A stretch of DNA of 64,000 nucleotides, from contig NC_134144.1 in the NCBI RefSeq assembly GCF_033958435.1, positions 7,186,010 to 7,250,009 of the forward strand, in the 5' to 3' direction. The DNA comes from Carettochelys insculpta (lineage: Eukaryota > Chordata > Testudines > Carettochelyidae). Positions within the stretch are counted from its first letter, which is position 1. Every line of letters begins with the position of its first letter. Below the pieces are notes generated by a model. The model was given only the letters and a program-made list of their open reading frames with translations. It was not told the DNA's origin and did no database searches. Made by a program: the position numbers and the translations under genes. This document shows positions 35,201-47,639 of the stretch, piece by piece.

Positions 35201-37985
35201 TCTTAGGGTTGGCTGCCAAACACCTGAAAATCTACCGTTGAGCTTATCGAGAGTTTGCCCTAAAATTACTGCAAGGTCACAGGGGATGAAAACTGCAAAC
35301 TAGTTTTTTGAACTCAAAAAGAAAAAAAGTCCATAAGATTCATCACTAACATTTCATGTATGTTTACACACACAGCGTCGATTGGCTTTCCTGAGGTACA
35401 GCTCAATCTTTAAAAAAAAGAATTCTGCCGTTCTAAGAGACTCTTCTATGAAGCATGTAATGCCTAGAAGAATCTGACTAAACTCAAGACAACTATAATA
35501 AACTGAGCCAAGAATCAAAAACGGAACAAGCCAGTTGATCTTGCACTTCTTGCTTCTGCCAGACTTTTTGTTCTGAATGTCTATATTTGACAATTTACAA
35601 AGTTCTTGATTCTTCAGAGGCTAGGTACTGAACATTAAAAGTGCGATGTGTTCAGTATTCCTGCAAGATACTCCTTGTTAGATGTGCTAGGATTTGGGAA
35701 AGAGTCTAAGTCAGGAGCTGAATGTCTCTTTTCCATTCCATTGACAACTCAGGGCAATCACAGGACATGTGAAAAGCAAGTCTTGAGTTCCAGTGTATAT
35801 AATTAAAATTACATTATAAAGGTTGACACAAGGATTCATTTTGGCTGCCTTTTCCAGTCATATTTGTTGGGACTTCTAGATATGCAGCCAGACAAATAAC
35901 AATTTGAAGTGTTTTATAGTTTAAAGAATGCTGAAAAGTAGACCAAGTGCTGAATGTTGGGGTTATTGGAACAGAAATCGTCAGTTGTAATTATGAAGAG
36001 ATGTATTCTGTGTCTCTCAGGAAGATTGCAACCAGGGACCACAAATTTCATTTTTGCATGCCTTGAAGCATGTCCAGCAAAACCAGCAACCTTAACAGTT
36101 ACTTTGAAGGTTTTAGTCGGGTTTTTAATAGGTAAGAGAAAAGGTGTGAGGTTATGGTACATAGTTAACAGGAAAGGTCTCTGTTTATATCTTCAATGCA
36201 ATTACATCAGCTGTTAAACGTCAGTGGTAGGTGACCCCCAACCAAAATACCTTTCTTGCTCTCTTCAGAGAGACCAAACCAAACTAGGATTAAAAAAATA
36301 CAGAGTGAATGAGCAGGCATTCTCCTCTTGACACTTAAAAATCATTACGTTTCAGGAGGAAAAGAACACTCGCACAGCTCTTGTCTGACACCACCATCAC
36401 CCAACAGGCAATTTCATTCAGTGTTTTATTGACAAACCACTTTTATTACAATGCCTAGGGCAGTGTGTGTGCAATTCAGTGAATGAGTGATTTGGAACTT
36501 TCACACACTCATTTGTGACTTGTTGGTAAATTCACCCAAAAGCTTATTTTAGTGTGAATGAGTTATCATGAACCTTGATGTAGAGCAAGCTGAAGAAGAG
36601 GAGAGGGAGAGAGAATGGAATACATATGTGTGTGGTGTGAAGATGTACCCATTGGATATGAAACAAGGCATTTTTGGCGGCTCTGGTTTCTTTCTCCACT
36701 GCATGTTTTCTTCAAAAGTAGAACCAATCTGAAAGCTATGTGAAGTCCAGCAATTTGCCGAGCAAGGCTCTGCAAGCGTGATTTACAAAATTTGTTTAAA
36801 ATTGGTCATGCTAGTAGTGATTTGAGAACTGAAGGCTGGGAATAAAAAGGTTGTTATGACATCTTTTTGTCACGGGTTGTGGGGCTGTTCTCACTCTCCC
36901 CACCCCTCCACAACATACATCAGTCTCGGAGCTGCTCTGACATGTGTCCAGGGATGATAGGAGTACAAAGTACTATGAAAATGCTCTCTCATAACTCACT
37001 TTTTGCCTCCTGTGCTGTGGGAGAAGGGCAGCGGGGGTTGAAACCAGTATTATCTGCTGGAGCTGTTCAAAGATATTTGGTCTAGTAATCTCAGATGTAC
37101 AACATCAGTTCTGAAATAAGAGTACCCCCACAAATAACCAACCCAGTTTTGATTTTGTTGCATTACTGTCCGCAGATTTCAGTCTTAATTACTCTTTCCA
37201 TTTAGCTCTGCTAAATGTTTTGATGTAAACAGGCAGACAAATATTGTAGCATTTTATATGTTGACAGATATGACACGCCAGTTTAGAGTGGTTTAAAAAA
37301 ACCCAGTCAAAAGAGCTCCAAAAACATAAATGTTGATAAGGCAGCCAAAACTTGCTGGTTCCCTGCCCTCAGAGGAATAGTGGCAGTTAACTCAGTGTCT
37401 CTTAAAAGTCCCACACTAAAGTTTAGGTGTCTATCTTCAAGCATCGTGAAAGGCACTGCATTTTCAAGGGGAAAGGGGGACTGATGTGCTCAGACCTTTC
37501 TGAAAAATCTGGTTCTTCAAAGAGAGTCAGCTTCACCACTCAAAAAAAGGAGATGAGCAGAATCTTTAGTCAATGAAAAAACAGGCCAAAGCTTTCATCT
37601 ACAGTGGGGCCAACAGCTGCCTTGGACCCGGGCAAAGAGAGAGGTGAGCCCAAGGGTGGGGCCGGGGCAGATGAGGTGGGGCCAAAAGCAGTCACTGTTA
37701 GTTCCTCTAGAGCTGTGGCGCTGGGTCCACCCACAGCCATGTAGAGCGATGGAGCCATACGACTCATAGTTCAAAGAGCCCAGAGCTCCAGCCACCACTG
37801 CTACTTATGTAGCATCACTGGCTGGAGCTCCTGGACCCCTTGAAAGGCCAGGCCCTGGAGTAACTGCCCTCTTTGTCTCCTCCTATTGGCAAGTCTGTTC
37901 ATCACGAAAACTGGTACCTGCTGACATGGTCTCATTCCATGGAACTGTCACCCGCTTACGTGGCTCTTCTAGGAGCACCTTACTG
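35201..37985. other. Non-coding DNA, mostly unique
   Basis: No recognisable gene. The sequence at 37600-37860 becomes GC-rich as it approaches the minisatellite. Frames of 82-87 codons at 35914-36217 overlap on opposite strands and show no family motif. Confidence 0.45.
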
Positions 37986-37987
37986 GC

Positions 37988-39195
37988 AAAGTGCAGTCAA
38001 CTCTCTCGTATCTGGCAGCCATGGGATCAGGAGGTTGCTGGATAGTGGCGACTGCAGGATCCCCAGCAAGGGGACAGCCAGCCCCATGTCTGGGAACTGG
38101 CTGGGGCGAGGAGCCCCTCTGGCAGTTCCAGCCCTGGGCAGCTGGCTGGGGCACCAGGTTCAGGGGAACCCCAGGACTTGGAGAACTCTGCAGGGCTGTG
38201 CGGCTCTGCTGGCGCACAGAGCTCTGCCAGGGCATGGGGCAATGCTGGCAGCTCCAGGATCTGCTGGCAGCCCCGGGGTGGCGGGGGGGGGGCAGGGAAA
38301 TCTACCAGGGAGTGGCGCTCCACTAGGGCCAGGGGAACTGCAGCAGCCCCAGGGCTGAGAGTTGGCAGCTCCAGCTCCAGGACCAGATGGGTTAACCCCA
38401 GCAGGTCCAGGGCTGAGAGATCCCCGGAGGTGGCAGAGTAATCAGCCCCACTGGCAGCTCCAGCCCCAGGCTGGGGGCAGCTCCTGCCAGAGGACCCGGG
38501 GACGTAGCTGGAGGGGGCTGGTGCCTGTTAATTGAGAGTTCTGGTTTAACAAGTGCTGCACAAAAGGAGTTTCCTGTAACTTAATTTTAGCTAGACCATG
38601 AACCCTACATATGTGTAATTTATTATTAACTAGCAGGGCCTGCCCCTTTGTGGCGGTCACCAAGCCAGGAGCTCGCTGGCAGCTCAGTGGCAAGGATTCA
38701 GCTGGGGCCGGGGGAAGTCAGCCAGCCCCGGTAGGGGGACCCAGCTGGGTCTGGGGGAACCCCAGCAGTCCCATGGCTGGCAGCTTGGCTGGGGTGGGCT
38801 AGCGGCTTCAGCCATGGGGACTGGGCTGGGGAAAGCCTGGCAGCTTCAGTTCCCTGAGGACCTGGCTAGCGCAGGGGAAACCAGCAGTCCCAGGGCCGGG
38901 AGCTGGCAGGGCTATGGGGCTGTGTTGACAGCCCTAGGGCTGGAGGCAGGCACCTCCAGCCCCAGAGTCAGGAGCCGGCTGGGGCACAGAGCTCCACTGA
39001 CAGCTCCAGCCCCACAGGTGTGATTGGGACTGGGGGAATCCTGGAATCCCCAGCCCCAGGGATTTGGCTGGGGCCAGGGGAGCTCAGGCAGCCCTGGGGC
39101 ATGGAACTCTGCCAGCAACCCTGGGGCTACGAGCTAGCAGATCCAGCTCCAGGGACCTGGGGGAACTCTGGCAGGCCTGGGGTGGGACAGACACC
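37988..39195. repeat. GC-rich minisatellite-like block
   Basis: Irregular repetition of words such as CTGGCAGCTCCAGCCCCAGG, CTGGCTGGGGC and GGGGAACYCCAGCAG fills two blocks (about 38000-38515 and 38637-39190). They are separated by about 120 bases of AT-rich DNA. The block starts next to CAGTCAACTCTCTCGTATCTG. The AT-rich gap begins TTAATTGAGAGTTCTGG, which may be the inverted partner, so the first array could have grown inside a DNA element. Long frames, including one of 161 codons at 37873-38358, stay open because of composition. Confidence 0.65.
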
Positions 39196-40604
39196 TCTCC
39201 TCTCATAATAGTTTAGATTTAATATGATTTAAAGCCTCTGGAGGCTGATAATGTATAGTCCAAATCCTGAATGAAAACAGGCTTTGCTTGTATTTGCTCT
39301 GCTCCTTCCTGCTCTTTGTCAGACACGTGGCAGCTTACAATACTGCCTGCACGTAGCCTTCTGTAACGCAGGCAGTGTGGCTTCTACAGATGAGCTAGGT
39401 GTTGCGTGAGTCTCCAGCTCCCTCTTGGCAAAGTGTCTAATTTATGCCACATACTCATTCTTCACAGGCCCAGGGCATCAGTGCCACATCAATTCCTGAG
39501 CTCACATCTCCCCGTTAACAGTTCACTTACGCAGAGGCCTCAAGAAGAGGACGGCCTTGACATTTCTTATTGTCCTTGAAATATTCTGGTGTTTATTTTA
39601 TTTTTTGGGTAATTTCTTCATGATGGTGGTTTATGTTTGTGGGTTTTTCCTTTGTTTGTTTTGCGGGGGGGTGGGCGGGGGAGCAGCTGTCTGTTTTTAT
39701 TTATTTATTTATTTTAATTGAAGAAACTATGCTGCGTAGATAGACACGGAAGGGTGTGTACGACTGTGGTGAACTGAAATCACACTCTCGTGCCCCCTGT
39801 GCATTTTTGTTTATAGTACTGTGCTTTCCAATTTTTATGGATGTTTTCTAATTGCTTGGCATGGCTGAATTCTCTGATAGATTTGTAAGGCTGCAGCCAT
39901 ACCTCAGGCTATATGTAATGTTTTTAAAAAAAAAATTGCAACAGATCAGCTCAGATTTCCCTACTGCATTGGATCAATTAATTAATTCATCCTCTGCCTC
40001 CATTATGCAGTGAGAAACATTGCCAGTGTCCAAACACCTGGTTGCTACACCTGTTAAGAAAAGGAACAAAAGAATTAATGCTGATGATGATTTATCTTGA
40101 TGTATCCAGGCTGGTGAAAGCACTCTTGGTATTGAAGGGTCAAAGGACCGCAGCTACGCGTTTGGAAAAATGTTGTATAATGATTTGGATGAGTCTTTTT
40201 CCCATTCTTCCCTTTTTAATTACATGAATGACCAGAAGAGTTTTAAAATGTATATATGGGTTAGTTAACCCTTAAAAATACACTCACTTTTTCCAAATAG
40301 CTTTGGAGGGAGGTTATTTTAATTTAATTTAATTAATAAATGCAAGGGGAATTTTAATATTTTAAAGATCTTGTCAGATGAAGCCTCACACCAGCATCCA
40401 GAATGGGTCTCATTACTGAAACCTTCAGATGGATACTGGGCTTCAGGTGATGGATGTAAGGTGGTTAGTAAAAATGAATAAAAAGATGTAAACCTCAGTC
40501 AGCAGTGCAGGTTGCACCATTTTTATTTAAAACTACAGCAAAGCTTGTCATGTTCTGAAAGCAAGATCTGACATTGTGTGATGTCAATGGGAAAGTTTTC
40601 ATTG
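39196..40604. other. Unique DNA with simple repeats
   Basis: Contains a G-rich tract at 39665-39681 and a short (TTTA)n tract at about 39695-39713. It otherwise shows no recognisable element. Confidence 0.5.
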
Positions 40605-40612
40605 GCTTAGAG

Positions 40613-40911
40613 CGGTGGTTCCCAACCTGGGGGCGTCTGTGGACCCCTGGGGTCCATGAGAGTTTTTCAGGGAATCTGGGGGGCGGAAAAAGGAGGTGAT
40701 CATAGAAGAAAAGGTATAATTAAATTGCACAGTTACAATTATTTTTAAATTAAATATCTTCTAATAACGTTATTAACTGTCATCTGAAAGTCCTATGCTG
40801 TGGATTCCATTTTGATGTACAGAGGGGCTAGAATTGGCTTTGATGGGGGTCCATAAGTGGTTTGGCAAGGTGATTGATGGTTCTCACTCGTGAAAGGGTT
40901 GGGAACCATTG
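40613..40911. mobile_element. hAT non-autonomous element, 299 bp
   Basis: Left CGGTGGTTCCCAACCTGGGG and right AAAGGGTTGGGAACCATTG are inverted hAT-type termini (consensus CAGTGGTTCCCAACC). The flanks GCTTAGAG (40605-40612) and ATTTAGAG (40912-40919) match at six of eight positions, consistent with an aged 8-bp duplication. No transposase. Confidence 0.8.
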
Positions 40912-43900
40912 ATTTAGAGACATGGGGGAGGACTTTGATCCTGGTTCAATAAAGTATTTATAACAGTACTTAAATTCGTCCCTGTTTAGGAAAAAAAAGT
41001 GTATATCTAAAGCAGTGAGACGTGATTAAGGGCTTTGCAAAATAGAAATGGACATCAGTATGTGCTTAATATTAAGCACATGGTTAGGTGCTGTGCCCAC
41101 CTGGGGACTCAAAGAGGATCCAACACCTATTATAATTCAACCGCTCCCTCTTCCGAGGTCTGGTGTAAAGTCCACCAATGCTTATGGGTTGTTTTGCAAG
41201 TGCAAGGAGTGCAACTTCTAGGAATTAGACCCCAGACCACTAGCTAATGATGCAGTGTTTGTTCTCATTTGGTTGTCTCTGTCCAAAACTGTGATTTTGC
41301 AGATAGGGTTTCGTATATTTAAGTGCCATTATAACTAGGTAACGTGAGAAGTAAAAGGAAAGAAGCAAGCGCAAGAAACATTCATTTACAGACATTTTTT
41401 GTTATTTTCAGTTTTAAAGCCTGTTGCATTTTAATTAGAAGAATGCTCAAAATGTGAAAGAAGACGTATTTAATTCAGCTGTAGATTATATATATTAAGT
41501 AATTATTCAAGCATTCCTTTGTATCTGCAGTGTGATCAGAATGTATGAGACACTGACATTAACTTCTTAGCTCAAGGCAACCTGTTGCCTTTTCTTTAAT
41601 TAAAAAAAATATAGAACAACTCTGGGACACTCAACCCAATTCGAAGAGGTTTCGTTTAAGTTCTTCACACATTTTTCTGTTGGCTGCTATCTATCTGTTT
41701 CATTGGAAAGACTATTTTGTTTCTTACAGAGAGAATTAATCATAGCCTTGGAAAAAACAGCATTAGTTCTATATTTTTTTATTGGCAGGACTTAAATATT
41801 TTAAAAGCTGCTGTCATCTCATGGCAACTTGGAAAAATCAGAGTGCTTACAGAGTTCTGTACCCATCTCAGGTATTTCGTGCATTCCTCCTCCTCCCCGT
41901 TTTTACGTGAAGTATATTTTCATGCAAAGAGGATCTCTGCTCTTGAAATTACAGTTCTGCCCTGAAAATTTTTGTCAAAATGGCACTCGGGGGTTTGTGT
42001 CTCCCTCATTACATGTCTGCCATGGTCATATTATAAGTAACTGCTAGTGCAGTATCCTGAGATCTGAAAGGCAAGCTGGGTTCTTTTGTTTTCCCATCTC
42101 ACCACTAGTAACTAGGCCTATGCAAGTTGAATGACCCCTCTGTTATGCCCATGAAATCCCATTAGTTTCACAGTGTGCTCTTGTTGACTCTTGTGCAGCA
42201 CCATTTTCATCAGAGGATGTATGTAGGTGTAATGATGGACGCTGTGAACTGGAATCTGGGGGACACTGGAGTTAACAGGAGTTGGACTGTAACTTAGGCT
42301 CCAGTTCTGAAAAACATTCAGGTATTATGTAACAGTGCTTAAGTGCATTCTTATTCAACAAAGTACTTCAGCATGGCTTCAGTAGGACTTCAGCATATCC
42401 TTAAAGTTAAGCATATGCTTACATGTTTTGTTTAACTGGGGCCCTAACCAGAAAGGAACGAAGCTCATTTATTATCTATGTTGGTTCTTCAGGAATAACA
42501 TGACTAAAAATCAAAAGCAAAACACCCATATTTTAGTCTTTTGAGTAAACAGCTGTCACTGAGTCAACATAAGGAGGACATCTGTTTAGTAAGATGTCAT
42601 GGGTAGTGTAAGAATTTAAGAGGCTCACCTGTTCTAGGTGTTTGTTCTTCACATGCAAGCAAAATCCAGTTTGACATGATAGTTATCTCTATAGCATGGT
42701 TACAATGAAAACTGAGAAGCCAATGCTAGAAAGTGTTGAGTGCCAAGAGCTGAAGTTCAGTAATATGAAGGACTGGTCTCTAAACTATGATTTTAAATGC
42801 TAGAAGAGCCAGGGAGCAAATGAATTTATAAGGACGAGAGACTCTATTTTTATGTTCCTTTCCTTAGTGATTAAAGGAAATACGAAAACATGGCAAGATA
42901 AAACTGGCTCATCTCTAAAAAAAACTTTGGGAAAACTCTGACAGCTTCTTAATAACCTGGTTGTCAGAAAATTTTAATTGTGACAGATTTTGCCTGTCAG
43001 CAGTTCAACAGATGCTGCTGTAAATGTGATGTCCAGGACAATGCCATGTAATTAACACTGTTCGACATGATGATATTTGAATAAATGCAAATTGAAATGA
43101 CATGAAAATAATGTCCTTATTAATAAAGTCTGCAGGGGGGAATGGTGACTTTTTTACATTTTTACATTAATACATAGCAATTTTTTTTTTTTTTTTTAAA
43201 AAAGGCTCATGTGGGCATTTTCACTTGATACTCTGTGGCAGTCTTCTCAAATATTTTATAACATGACAGGTTTGTTTGTGATGTCAAGAGTAGGTGCCGG
43301 TTGTGGTATGGATGGATGAGATTTCCATTGTCCTCATATAAGGGGAAAAAATAACCTTTTGCATTGTCACTGTCTTGTACAAGCATATGCTGTGATGCCA
43401 CAGTTGTCAGGTTTGTAAAGTTAGGCATTACCTTTTATCTCCCCTCCTCCTGCTTGCCCTGATTAGTTTGTTTTAGTTTACAGCAGAGGATGGCAGGAGG
43501 GGTGGAATCTTAATGATTAAAGATTCAGTGCTTTCTTTTTGAGTTCTCATTTCTCTTCATCAGTAACTCTCCACAATGCTGCAGTAATATGTACTTCCAA
43601 TGAAAAATTAATAGCTGTAGGCTCCTTGTTACTAAGAGAGCCTTATGATGTTCTGACAGGGGTAGCAAGGTACAAACTCTCATGCACCAAAATTGCAAAT
43701 TCGCATCAAGGTACTTCTCTGGCTCAACGAAGATGGACTGTCACTCTTTTCCATTTTTTAATCATTGGGTCAGTGCATCATCTGCTTTTTAAACTAAAAT
43801 ACAACTTTATAGCCAGTCTGAATCTCATGCTGCTTCATATGTTGGTTCAGAGCTAAAGTCCTTTTTGTGTTTGATTAATATCCAATTAAATTGGTGCTTT

Positions 43901-45224
43901 GGTGGTGTCTCTGTAGTTTACAATAGTAGAAGGAATGGAAGGGTTTGTTCTGTGATGTCTTCTGAAATCATGTATGATGTAATCCTAGCAGGAATCGATG
44001 GGAAAATGCCATTGACTTCATTGGGTTAGGTCTCCATCCATTCTGGTGAAAGCAATATGGCATGATACATAAGGAAAATGACATGAGTGAATCTGGATAT
44101 CGTTGAAATTGACACAGGCTTTTCTGATCATCTAGATATTCTTTACCATGCTGTGTGCCAAGACCTGCCTAAAGTCTGTCTGAGACACGCTCTACGTCAC
44201 TTAACATATGAGTCCAGTATTCGCTATAAGAGGAGGGTTAACTGCTGTGTATTACAGCACTTGCCATCTATATGACAATCTGATGTTTGGGAATTATCGT
44301 ACTCTGTCATTTCTCTCTCTTTTTGGCCCCTGTCCTACAAATCCTTACTCACATGGTAAGCTCATAATGAAATAAATGGTAGTGTGTGCGCAACTAAGTT
44401 CTAGTCCTGTGCCTCTGGATTTTCAAGATCAGATCCTTTGGGACAGATTCTCGTTTATGGTAGAGCCCCTTAATACTGCTCTGATGACTTAAGTGTAATT
44501 TCTGGACCATGTTGAAGCCCCTGGTAACTCTCAGAATAGTGCAAAGGGCCCTTAATGAAACTAAAAATGTATGCCATTGTGTTCAATCAGAAAAATCTAC
44601 ATAACTTGTTCAATGATCCAGTCTGGATCTGATCCATGACAAAAGTTTCATGCTGTTGAAACATAGCCAAAGGTCTCCATCTGGAGCAGGGCACTGAACC
44701 AGCAAAACAAATTATTAGTTTTAAACACATGAGTAGTTCCATTGACTTCAGTGGCACACATGTCCCCCATGAACCTACAATAGCTCAAAAATATGTTGAT
44801 GGATGGAATGTAGAAGGGAGTTGGTGGACCTTTGCAGGTTTTCAAGGCTTAAGACCATACTAAATATTTTCATTTATGTTTATGTGCCCTTGGTTCTATA
44901 GCAATGAGGGTGAATGAATAGTTCTGAAGTAGAACCAATATACACTTAGTCCCAGAGATCAAACTAAAATAAACCTTTCTGGAAAACATATCATACTTAT
45001 CAGTCAGTCATTCCTAATGATGTTTGGGTGAAATGAAAGTTGTGTGATTGAATTCAAACCTGAGTCCCAATCTAGCAAAACTGTTAATTGGGTGCTTAAT
45101 TTTAAGCATGTCACTAGTTCTACTGTGGTGAGGCTCCTCATGTCTCTATAGTTTCAAAATTAGTCTATGCACTCCTTCCTCAATTATTGGTATGTGGAAA
45201 AAAGTACAACTTCAGAAATACACT

Positions 45225-45310
45225 TTGAACCTCTGATGCGGAACTCTCTCATCCAGCAACATGTGTCATCCAGTATGATGTAGTTAGCTGGATGACAAAT
45301 AATCAAGTCT
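45225..45310 (+). repeat. Possible relic of the mariner-like family
   Basis: CGGAACTCTCTCATCCAGCA and TAGTTAGCTGGATGACAAAT resemble internal words of the element at 15174-15492. Only a fragment is present, with no terminal repeats. Confidence 0.3.
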
Positions 45311-46628
45311 AGCATATGGGATTTTAAGGTCTGCGTGCCATTGACATAGCCTTACTGAAGTGCGAAGAATTATTCCCTTTGATTGACCATCTGATCAGAC
45401 ATCTGTAATCTTACTTTGTGATTGTGATCAGTTGCAGTGAAGGAAGCTTCAGAGTGATGCCACTACTATGCCTTTTGAGGGTAAAGCAATGAACACATGG
45501 AATTCAACAGGAGGTCTATCCTTGCATATTTCTATGAAGGTTTTTCAGGTCTTCATTATATTTTAATATCCACACTTTCGAACAGTTAGATTCCTTGTTA
45601 TTTTATCCCAAAAATTCAGAATTAAGGTTATCTCCTCATCTTTCGATGTGGGCCCATGCACTCAGTTTCTCCAAACAAAATACTTTTGTCTATGTACCAA
45701 ATATTATATGTAGCATTAAATATCAAAATAAAATTTTAACAACGTTTTCAAAGTTGGAACAAGCCATCCATCTGATTTTAAGGGTGGTATATTCTGCAGT
45801 ATGGTGAGAAAGCACACCTAAAAGGTCATCTCTGCCCTCCATTAGCAAATCAGATTTGGAAGTTGAAAACATCTGGCCAGATCTCAGCTAAGATCAATGC
45901 TTCCTTATGGAGTTGTGCCCAGTTATGCCACTGTGTTCGTGGGTCCCCTACATGCAAAATTCATTCTAATTCCATTGGTGAAGGGTTACACCAGGGCTAA
46001 ATTTGGACCTCAGGCTGTTTCTCTCTTTAAACAAATGAGAGAGGGTCACTCTAGAATAAGAAAAAAAAGGTTATGGGAAAATAATGGTATATTGCAAATT
46101 GTTCTCCTCTCTTCAACTTTCATGATTACTAGGCACATGAATCCCACACTTCATATGCTCTATTAAAATTCAAGAGAGTGGCAGGAAAAAAATGGATACA
46201 TTAGATATTGAAGCATAATTTCTTCCAGGGACTGGACAGCTTTTCCCAGCCCAGCAAGTCATGACATGGTGTTTTAATAAATATTGAATAAAATAAGGAA
46301 GAAATGTGAATTTGATGAAGTTTGAGAGCAATTAGAGCAATTTATTTCAGTATTAACATGACAGACTCTAACTGGAAATGAGCTATGGATGAAAATGCAG
46401 TTTTATTGCCCAGTTTTCAGACTGCTGCATAATTAAATAATGAAATGGTGTTGGGGAGGGGATGCGTTTGTGACTCACTTTTCCAACAAGGTATTCATCC
46501 ATCACGTTCCTACCATCTGAGTGTTGAGACGGTGGTTGCGTCTGTTGTGTGCTGTTCTTTCTACTTTGCACAGATTATTTCCCATGAGTTCTGCTGTATT
46601 GAAATGCCAAGTGCAATTAAATGTCTGC

Positions 46629-46652
46629 GTGTGTGTGTGTGTGTGTATGTGT
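46629..46652 (+). repeat. (GT)n microsatellite
   Basis: About eleven GT units with one interruption (TATG). Confidence 0.9.
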
Positions 46653-46799
46653 AAAATTTTAAACATCATAAGTAGTTTAAGCGCATCATTATTAGAGTTT
46701 ATAATAGGCCAGACACTCACCCTCTTCCTCTCCTCTCCCTGCTTTTGTTTTGATTTATATTACAGTAGCACCTTATCCTGTGACTACATTTGACTTAAA

Positions 46800-47240
46800 T
46801 CCTTGTACACGTTTCCTCCACTCTGACTCAGGACATAACTTCTGGCTGACTCTAGGAGTATCCCAGTTGTTGACCTTCAATCACAGTAGATCCTTTCCAT
46901 GTTGTTCAAAATCCTCCTGTTTTGCATTTTCCCCATGGGTTCCATTTGAGCGCTTGATGGACCATGGATCGTGGTTGTCTGAGAGAGTGGCCTAGCCATC
47001 CCCACTTTCTTCTCTTGATTTGAACGTCAAGAGGTTCTTGTCTTGCTCTGCTCCAAAGCTCCTCATTTGTGACCAAGTTTTGCCATTTGAAGTGATGGAT
47101 GTACCTCAGGCATCTGTTCATGAATGTCTGTAGCTTGTGATTTGAAGACTTTTTAGTATGCCAGGTCTCACATGCCTACAAAAGCACACTCTTCACGCTT
47201 GTGTTGAAGATCCACCATTTCATCTTTGTAGATATTATCT
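46800..47240 (-). pseudogene. RTE-type LINE fragment, C-terminal end of ORF
   Basis: The minus-strand frame at 46906-47121 carries RKWGWLGHSLRQP and LKWNPWGKC, the signature at the extreme C-terminus of RTE-clade LINE proteins (consensus R.WGW.GH.LR.P...ALKWNP.GKR..G). Upstream of it on the minus strand, SVKSVLL-stop-ACETW and KLQTFMNRCLR correspond to the preceding conserved stretch. A stop replaces the usual tyrosine in that stretch, so the copy is dead. Downstream similarity fades toward 46800. It was presumably a 5'-truncated insertion; the catalytic reverse transcriptase and endonuclease domains are absent. Confidence 0.8.
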
Positions 47241-47569
47241 GTCACAATTAAAGAAATGTGAGGTGCTCAGATACTCTAGTTAGGAAAACAGGTAATGATA
47301 TATGACATCCATCAAGTGTGGATTTCCAGTATGGCTTATTAAGTGGCTGTTCTTTCTGTCTCAAACCTCAGAGTCCTGAGTATTTTGAGTAAAGACACAC
47401 ACAGACTTTGAGAATAAAACGGGATAATGCCCGTTTACTCTTTCTTCCCAAGTTTTGCAGGTGTAGGGCACTATAGGCCCTATTTGTTCTCTTTTTATCC
47501 ATCCTGGGGCCCTTTAACCGATGGGAGCATAAGACAGTCAAAGCTATGGTGAAAGCTGAAGAAAATAAG

Positions 47570-47633
47570 GACTCTGTCTACACTAGCCAAAAACTTTGAA
47601 ATGGCGATTTCAAAGTTTTTGGCTAGTGTAGTG
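47570..47633. mobile_element. Minimal hairpin derivative of the GTCTACACTAG element
   Basis: GTCTACACTAGCCAAAAACT is followed by TTGAAATGGCGATTTCAA and then AGTTTTTGGCTAGTGTAG. This is essentially only the two terminal repeats of the 50118-50553 family, joined with a 4-base loop. It is either an extreme internal deletion or a resolved hairpin. No target duplication is clear. Confidence 0.8.
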
Positions 47634-47639
47634 TGGTAA

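Larger units (their letters stand above)
40920..46790. other. Long low-repeat AT-rich region with relic palindromes
   Basis: Apart from faint relics, such as TTAAGCATATGCTTACATG near 42406 and CACATGAGTAGTTCCATTGA near 44727, the sequence appears unique. These relics resemble an old amniote palindrome (AAGCACATGAGTAGTCCCATTG type). A T17 run followed by A7 lies at 43181-43204, and (GT)n at about 46629-46652. No frame has a recognisable domain. Confidence 0.45.

Noticed and set aside
37873..38358. 161-codon open frame, the longest in the window
   Set aside because: It lies across the start of the GC-rich minisatellite, and all neighbouring frames on both strands are also open. The peptide is low-complexity Gly/Ala/Leu/Ser without a domain.
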